From Typha latifolia (Eukaryota; Streptophyta; Magnoliopsida; Poales; Typhaceae), in assembly GCA_019914945.1 (NCBI GenBank), contig CM034112.1, forward strand, positions 1,883,001-1,947,000: a DNA stretch of 64,000 bases. The letters are read 5' to 3'. The notes beneath the pieces were generated by a model, which was not told the DNA's origin, did not search any database, and saw nothing but the letters and a program-made list of their open reading frames with translations. Positions 56,901 to 64,000 of this stretch are shown piece after piece. Position 1 is the stretch's first letter; each line of letters opens with the position of its first letter. Made by a program: the position numbers and the translations under genes.

Positions 56901-58976
56901 TCAGTGACTCGGTGCATCATCTTGCTCCTCATGGCTGATCTCACTGGTTGTTCCCCCAAAACCCCGTCTTTCATCAGCATTGGCAGTGATGACAGGCAGC
57001 CAGACATCAGCGGTGCTGCTCAAAAGAGACTGTACTTGTGGGTCGGCAGCCATGGTTGAAGATATCATCTTGTCAACATCATCGAGCTTCGCTGACAACT
57101 TGTCCAACTCTGCAGCTATTTCGAGCTACATGCATTGAGCATGAAATAGACCTAATGAGGATGCAATGCAAGCTAGAAAGGAAGATTAAGATAACAATTA
57201 TAAAATCTCACCGTACCTCATTAAGAGGCTTTGATGACTTGGATGGCACCTTGGCTACTTCTAAGCCCAGTGCTTCTATTTTGGCACGCAATTCTACCTC
57301 TTCTTGGTTGCTCAATGATTCCACCTGCACATTTCATTGCTGGAATTCAAAATTCTTTTTTCTTTTAACTCACCCATCAAACCAAATAAATGCCCAAACC
57401 ATCATGGTCAGGGAATCCCATATCTGATCAGAAATCAGTCTTTGAATAATGGTTATCAACTTATCATGCTAAAAGGGAAGTACCATAGAGGGTTAAAAGG
57501 GAAAGGAAGAGGTTGGGTTGGTCCCTGTGGTGGTAGGATAGTCATTGAGCTTTCTGGATATAAATAAGAAGTACAGGATACTAACTATAATAAATATCAA
57601 ATTACTCTGCATTATGACAATATTTTTACTACAGTTAATGAGATATGATGAGAAATCAGCAATTGACTATATAGCTTCCAATATTTTTTCCTTTCAATAG
57701 AACATAATGATCTGTGAAAAGTGCAATTCAAACAAATTCAAGCCTTCGAATAGGCCAATTACTCTTAACTCTCTAAGGCTCTATAGAACTAAGTGTGACA
57801 TTCATTTTTCACATAATTGTTGACCATCAAGATTCAAGACAGTGTTGAGCAGATCCTTCTAACAACTAAATGACCTGATTGCAAAACTTTGAAATTCATC
57901 GACATTTTTTCCCCAGCCAGTATACATGCAAAACATAGATGAGAATATTCAGAGGCAAATCACAAAGCTAGAGTAGCATTCTCATAGGGATGTGATGACA
58001 AATTAAAGGATGAAAGTAGTTCAATGGCAAATAAATTAGGATTGTATTCAATTTCACAAAGTAGTACCAGCTAAGCATATCTATCATCAAAATAATACAG
58101 TTCATTAAATTGTAGATATACTAATTCTCTTTGACACCCTCGACTTAGATTATGCTAATGTCAGTAACATCCAAAGGAAATACGGCATAACAAATTCGAA
58201 CAAATAAAAGAAACTTCAAAGATATTACATGCTGTCCTCGTGGAACAACTGACTAATTTAATTGTCATTCTCAAATCCGAAACATCTCCACTGCCGCAAT
58301 TTCCTTTCTTTTTCTTTTCCCTTTCAACAGCATATTTGCCTTCGATTGATTTGACTGCTCTACTTGCTTGCACAGAGAGAAATCTAAGCACTACGATAAT
58401 CCCAGACATAACCATGCCAGATGCATCGATGTTGAATTATATCCTTGAGCATTTTCTTGTGAGCTAAAGTAATTCTAGTTGAGCAATCCTATATGTTTTC
58501 CCCCTTTCTGGTTCCCAATCTATAATAACAAATAAGGCCCTTAAATATGTCCATTCTCTCTTTTCCAATAAATTGAGCCTAACATCTCTTTCCTCATGTT
58601 TCCTCATAAAGGATCTCAGTCAATCTCAACCACCATCCTGTAATCCTGTCATATTCCAACCTATAAGAGATACCATATTGCTCCCTCTAGTACATTAAAC
58701 TACCAATTGCCAATTAAAGATCTTATGTTTTGTACGCACAACATAAAATCGGTAGGTGACGGATCGGCTATTATGAAGCTATTCCGCTTCATCTACCGAT
58801 CGATCCCTAGAAAAATAAGCTTTATCTCAAAGTCGTACATAGATCAAGAAAGGGATCATGGAATAAGATATCCGAGCAAATCGAAGAAATCCGAGGATAG
58901 AGAGGGAGACTACCTGTTCGAGGAGGGTGGATAAGAGCTGGAATAGCTGGGTATCGGGTTTTACTTCGTCCGCCAT
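56901..58976 (-). CDS. Conserved plant coiled-coil protein, 131 aa, uncharacterised
   Basis: Three exons (minus): 58914-58976, 57217-57324, 56901-57125, all in phase 0, give 131 residues. The start MADEVKPDTQLFQLLSTLL is followed by a heptad-like region running through exons 1-3 (LLEQVESLSNQEEVELRAKIEALGLEV in pieces, then LEIAAELDKLSAKLDDVDKMI). A small conserved core follows (LLSSTADVWLPVITANADERR) with an acidic tail. No signal peptide or membrane span is seen. It looks like a soluble coiled-coil adaptor. I recognise the type as widespread in plants but know no function. Splice sites are canonical and phase-consistent, which supports a real gene; the 1.6-kb first intron holds no other coding signal. 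Confidence 0.8.
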
Positions 58977-60419
58977 TTCTCTTCTTCCTCTCGGCCTTCG
59001 TCCTTGCAATCCCACGCGAGACCGGGGGGTCTTCTCGTCTTTTCCAATGCGATGCTACGCTTTCTCTAAGACGTCCCTCAAATGTTATGAGATCGTTATG
59101 GTTATAATGGAATCACTGGACGGTTGATGAATAGTTTGCAAACAAGTTATGAGCATCTCCAAGGGAATATAGAATGCACCGGCCCGTAATTTATTATTTA
59201 ATTAATATAATATATATATATATTATATATTACATTTTAAATAATTTAATATGTCATATTAATAATTAAAAATATATAGTTAGAAAATTTTTGTTGATTT
59301 CTTTATAATAAGACTAATATTCAAATAATTTTAAAATTAACTTTAATTTTTTAATTAAACGCATCGAAATTATATTACATGAAATAATAATAAAAATATA
59401 AAATAATTTAAATAATTTAATATTATACTCGTATTAAATATCTCTATAGGAGCTTTTCGACAGTAATATTTTTTTAAATGATTAATATAACTAATTATAT
59501 ATTTAATTTAAGTAACTAAATTATTTAATAAAAAATACATATGAAAATTAAAATTTTGAATTAAGTTTTTGTAAGGCAAAATTAGTATTTTTAAAAGTTA
59601 AATAATGATAGGGCTAAGCACGATTAGAAATACTCTAAGAGAAAGAGTAGTTTTACAAGTACATGTTGTGATCAGCTAGACCGGCTAAAATATATGAACT
59701 AAATAGGATAGCAATCACATTAGGTTAGTCGGATTCATATTGGGTCTAGTTCGGATTTATTTATTAAATGGGTCATTGAATACAACTCTATCAAATTTAT
59801 TTAAGTCATTAGATTTATTCAAGACATAAAGAATTTTTATATTATAAGTATAATTTTTTGTGCTATGAATTGTTATTTAAGTGATAGATAGATTATTCAT
59901 GTCGTAATTAAATTATTATATTATAATTGGGTTATTGTATCGGAAAATAATTATTACGATCGAATCATAAATAAGTTACATGAGTTGAGATAATAAATAT
60001 GAACATAAATTATTCGATAATTGGGTGAGACGAATCTACTCATTTACATGTGAACTCAATGTAGACTAAATATAAATTTATTTAAAAGTTAAATTATCAT
60101 GTCAATTATCCCGTGGATTAACTGTGACCACAGTTAAGCTAGGTATACTTTTATAGTAATATTAATATGGATAGAAGCCCAAGTCCAAGAAAAATTAGGA
60201 GTGATGTCTAATTTTTTTTATTGTAAGTTTTAGCCACTCGTTTCGCTTGGAAAGCTATCTTGTAAATTGTTTGGTCGTCTACAACAATAATAATAGATTT
60301 ATTTAGGTGTATTAGTTTATGATGTCAAAGTTTATATTTTAAGATAGATTTTTCTAGGTGTATTAGTTTATGATGTAAAATCTTCGCGCACACGTTAACT
60401 CAGGTTTTTAAAAAAAATA
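58977..60419. other. Promoter of the 131-aa gene and AT-rich intergenic DNA
   Basis: 58977-59150 is the likely leader and promoter. 59150-60419 is AT-rich without a gene. A 51-bp-spaced direct repeat (taggtgtattagtttatgatgt) occurs near 60304 and 60355. Confidence 0.5.
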
Positions 60420-60772
60420 GGGCTAAATATATTTTACCCCTCTATACTTATACCTAAAATCACTTTGCCTCTCTATACTTTAGAAAGTCTTAAGTCAGTC
60501 TCTGATACTTATGACTAAAGTAAAACTATTAGTTTTTCTTTTGTTAAACTTAACTAAATAACGTTAAAATGTTCCTTTATTAGAGAAGAAATACAGATTT
60601 TAATATAACGCAGGAAATTACTAAAATAGCCATGGTACTTAGTTAAATTTAATAGGAAAAATTAACAGTCTCACTTTAGTCATAAGCACAAGGATTGATT
60701 TAAGACTTTTTGAAGTATAAAGGGTAAAATAATTTTGAGTATAAGTACAGGGAGGTAAAATATATTTAACCC
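60420..60772. mobile_element. Foldback MITE with ~135-bp terminal inverted repeats
   Basis: The left arm begins gggctaaatatattttacc and the right arm, read inverted, begins gggttaaatatattttacc. The two stay alignable for about 135 bases (through tcttaa-tca-tc, cttatgactaaagt and ttaaa-ttaactaa), so about three quarters of the 353-bp element is a hairpin. There is no coding capacity. Related arm pieces occur near 790 and 2307. Flanks are A-rich and a target-site duplication could not be defined. Confidence 0.85.
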
Positions 60773-61616
60773 AAGAAAATATTATGGATAAAAAGGGGGC
60801 ACCTTAATACGTATTGGGCTCTAGGACTGAGCCGGAGCCCGGCCCAATAGCTGAGTTCGTTTTCAGTGGGCCCAAAAAGCCTTCTTCTACTCTCATCTCA
60901 TTTTATCCCTTATCCAATATTTTGAGATAAAATGAGAGATCTGAGCTCAAAAACATGCTAAGACGTGTCACGTGTGCAATCGTGTAACTTTATTGTAACA
61001 TAATTTATCATGTACATAATTTGTTTTTATTTGCTTTACTAGCTCATTTTCTATTCCACGTAATAAAACTTAGCATTACGACAATAAAATAAAAGCTAGG
61101 AGCATCGTTCCAGTAAGTATCTTAACAAAATTAAAATTTTATAATTTACTTTTAATGGTTTGGTTTAACTTTTTACATTTATGTACCTCAAATTTAAATA
61201 TTTAGTGAAGACAAAAGGAACGCAAAAAATATTAACGTCAATGAATCGTTGTTAGTGTTGGATGAAAGTTTTAATAATTATAATTTGATCTGAACCATAA
61301 GCTCCAAATAAACCAATAGGAATACTATTAACGATGTTGCTAATGCTTTTCTATAGCCCCAGATCTTGGAACTAACCTTAGACCTTAGTGCTGTGACGTG
61401 ACTATATCTTGGATTGGCCCACGGGCTTCACTTAGAAGAAGAAAATAAAAAACCAAACTAAGGATTGAAAAATACTTTAAAACATAATTTAGTGTCCCCA
61501 CCATTACGCATTAGGCTGGGAATCCAAGTGACAAAAAGTCATGGGCGCTGGCAGAGCGCTCGAGTGGGTTCAGGTGAATTTTCGGGTTTTGACCGAATTA
61601 GAACTCTTTTGTATTC
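60773..61616. other. Intergenic DNA between two MITEs
   Basis: No gene is supported. 60810-60900 has several GGCCCA/TGGGCC words and a CACGTG lies near 60969, so promoter-like motifs are present without a coding region. Confidence 0.4.
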
Positions 61617-61761
61617 TTTTTACTGAAATAGATTATTCATCAAACTTATCCCTAAATGACATTTAATTCACATAAAAATATTAAATTAATTAGCATATTT
61701 AAAAATACCTTTTGTTGGCGGACAATTTTTTCCTTGACAGCTAAAAAATTAAATTAAAATG

Positions 61762-61802
<41 letters not shown>

Positions 61803-61966
61803 GTTGATCGGTTCAGTGTTTTAGGACCGGATAAAAATATTGAACCAATTAGTATTTTTATTTAGAGATAAAATACTAATTAGTTTAATATTTTTATTAT
61901 TTTTATAATAAATTATATTTTATTTGGTAATAAGTTTGAGGAGTATTTTATTTTAATAAAAAAAAA
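61617..61966. mobile_element. Foldback MITE, second copy of the 33043 family
   Basis: The left arm (ttttactgaaatagattattcatcaaacttat, ataaaaatattaaattaattag) is an imperfect inverted copy of the right arm (ctaattagtttaatatttttatta, ataagtttgagga, ttttattttaataaaa). The centre contains the (TA)n run and the palindromic-looking ggttcagtgttttaggaccgg. The arms match the element at 33043-33315. Confidence 0.6.
61765..61802. repeat. (TA)n microsatellite inside the MITE
   Basis: An uninterrupted ta dinucleotide run of about 37 bases lies in the loop region of the MITE at 61617-61966. Confidence 0.95.
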
Positions 61967-62599
61967 TTAAAATAGAGTTATTTTGGTCAAAAAACTCAGA
62001 ATTTTCTTCCTTCTTTTGCATAGTTTTTACCATCCGTTCCTATTCCCTGGCCAAATGGCTCGGGAAAGTAGAAACTTTCTCCCCTCGTGTTTTTTTTAAA
62101 ATAATTTCACTTAAAATTTCTAAATTATTATTAATTTTTGCACATATATTTTTATTTTTCTTTACTATGTACATCACTTGATCTTAATTTTTTTTAATTT
62201 AGAGGTTTGTATAATTACATTTTATTGTTACTTTAAAGAGATAGGAATATTTTTCTTAATTTAAGAGGTGTGCGTAGGTAATGAAAAAATCATAAAGTAT
62301 ATATGAAAAATAATAATAATTTAGAGAGTCTAAGTGAGATTATCATTGGTTTAGTCTCTCTCCCTCCTTTTTATCTCTTTCTTCTTATTGTATATATTAT
62401 CTTTTCTTTTCTCCTACATTGTAGTCCATTTTATTATCCTTTTTAACAGTCTTTTATTTTATTGTCATCCATCTTATTTGCAGTCCTCTTCATGGTCTTG
62501 TATCTTGTTATTGTCCATCTCACCTGCCTCACATTTGTATTGAACGTGATGCAGCCACCATCATTCTCACATCATCACCAATTTCACTGATGTCTCGAC

Positions 62600-63065
62600 T
62601 GACATATTTATTTAGATTGAAGACAAATTACAATAAAATTCGGAGAGGGAATTGACCCACTCGTTACATACTTTCTTAGCGAAAGCAAAATACGCTAAGC
62701 TGTTAGCTATAACATTGTTATTTCTACTGGTAATGCAGACATTTAAAAAATGATTTTGAGATAAGATCAATGAACATTCCTTTACTATGGTTTTGACTGC
62801 CCGCTCAACTTTGACTTGGCTAGAACCTATTATCATGCAGACCAACTTCTAACAATATGAGAATAACCAAGCTTTCTTCACATTCGTAAGCTTCTTAACT
62901 TCCTTGAGTAGCTTCAAGAGGGCTAAAGCTTCACTGTGAATGGCATTGCCGTAGTACTCCAAAAGGACGACTTTACATATGCGATAGTCGGAGAGATTTG
63001 TTACTAAACCCAATTCAATTCCTCCGACATTAGTACCTTTCCATACAACATTCGGTCAGCCCATT
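62600..63065 (-). pseudogene. Decayed LINE RNase H fragment
   Basis: Read on the minus strand, a frame from about 63050 gives GTNVGGIELG...EYYGNAIHSEALALLKLLKE, interrupted by a stop near 62850. It continues with SSQVKVERAVKTIV, then ITSRNNNVIANSLAYFA. This is the RNase H order of plant non-LTR elements (the EYYGNAIHSEALA segment with the catalytic Glu, and the N-xxAxxLA ending). It is much older than the LINE at 39786, with no visible tail or target-site duplication. Confidence 0.6.
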
Positions 63066-64000
63066 TAGTCTCCAACCTAAATGGGAAACTCCATAAGCTT
63101 GTCAAAGGGAAAAGAGGTAGGAACAGTCAAGAGAATCCAAGAAGAAATCCGCCTTGAAGTCATGATAGTAGATTCCACTGATAGAATGACTTTCCTCAGA
63201 CAAGACTTCTCACATCTGAAAATGAGATTGTTTCTGCTTCTCTATGAGCTCCATGAGATGCCATACCAGTACAATATGTCATTTTTGTTCGACCGAGATA
63301 AGCTCATGGATAAAAGGATGCCACTGATCTCAGTAACATCATCTTCTACTTCTAGCCGCCCTCAAGTTCACCTGTCATTGCGTTGCCTCAAGCTTTAGCT
63401 CAACGGAAGGGGCTCCTTGAGTGCCATGATCATATAAAAATTGTAACATTTGAACTAGTTAATTATTCAGATATTTTAAATTAAAAAATTTATGTAAAGA
63501 TGCCTAGAATATTTCAAGCGGATGATTGTATATAAAAAGGTATTTAACGTGAGAATGCGACTGAGAGTGTAGTGTCCGCATTGGCGCATTTGCGGGTCCC
63601 AGGCCAGATGGTAAAGGTTCCTTTACCAAGGCTGATATTAAATATTCACCAGAGAGGCGCAACACAAATACCACTGCACTTCTCCAAAATAACAACATTA
63701 ACCTCCTCGTAAAATGACCACAAAAGGCACCGGTAATTTCCGTCCATGCAAATGGGTGATCTCGTCATTTCACCAGGGTGGGCAGCCGCAAGGCAAATTA
63801 ATTTTGTCCGTTGTACAAAACGGGTTACTCCTCCCATCTGCTCGAAAAGTACGCGGACAATTCACGCAAAAAATTTAAACTTTTTTTTTGGCCACTTTTG
63901 AATTCAAATCTTGACGACAATGCCCTCGAGTGGTGCTCCTCGATTACGGCACGATTTTTTCAGTTTTACAAGATTGCCCTCCGTTCCGACGTCGGTTCTA
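63066..64000. other. Window end, no supported gene
   Basis: A 105-codon plus-strand frame at 63081-63398 lies opposite the possible continuation of the LINE fragment and shows no domain. 63500-64000 is of mixed composition and may be upstream sequence of a gene beyond the window. Confidence 0.4.

Noticed and set aside
62612..62845. 77-residue minus-strand open frame as an independent gene
   Set aside because: Its sequence continues upstream, past a stop, into a recognisable LINE RNase H segment, so it is a retroelement remnant.

Overview
This is plant nuclear DNA. Genes have many short introns with GT/AG borders and AT-rich intergenic DNA holds MITEs, SINE-like elements and LINE pieces. Every identifiable protein is a land-plant family. 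Some CDSs are very GC-rich in third positions (ATL, GST, CDPK first exon) while others are not (GLR, PILS), and homologues read like angiosperm proteins. I infer an angiosperm, probably a monocot, with low confidence in the lineage. No rRNA gene, functional tRNA, CRISPR array, phage or organellar segment was seen.

Layout. 1-7 kb: AT-rich repeats, a GC-rich promoter-like island without a gene (2.7-3.06 kb), a phi-class GST of the anthocyanin-transport type (minus), and a two-exon gene for a 66-residue membrane protein (minus). 8-20 kb: three minus-strand genes, namely a CFK1-like F-box/kelch protein, a clade G PP2C phosphatase, and a secretory phospholipase A2 of beta type. 21-27 kb: a ~180-bp tandem repeat array upstream of a six-exon GLR3-type glutamate receptor-like channel (plus). 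28-31 kb: a ten-exon PILS7-like auxin carrier (minus). 31-37.6 kb: transposon-rich intergenic DNA. 37.7-38.2 kb: an intronless ATL RING-H2 ubiquitin ligase (plus). 39.8-41.8 kb: a 5'-truncated LINE with a perfect 15-bp target-site duplication. 43-45.3 kb: a two-exon SHAQKYF MYB (plus). 46-48.6 kb: an intronless PMI1 homologue (minus). 49.7-55.3 kb: a seven-exon CDPK of the CPK5/6/26 type (minus). 56.9-59 kb: a three-exon gene for a 131-residue uncharacterised protein (minus). 59-64 kb: AT-rich DNA with two foldback MITEs and a decayed LINE RNase H fragment.

The genes are independently transcribed and do not form a cluster or operon. Several act in calcium, ABA or auxin signalling (GLR, CDPK, sPLA2, PP2C, PILS, PMI1), but this looks like chance neighbourhood. 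Exon borders were assigned by reading GT/AG sites and checking that phases join and that each total CDS is a multiple of three. I did not find a convincing undescribed biological system. The more unusual items are the repeat array, two small uncharacterised proteins, the orphan promoter-like island, the intact-ended LINE insertion, and an in-frame retainable intron in the GLR gene.
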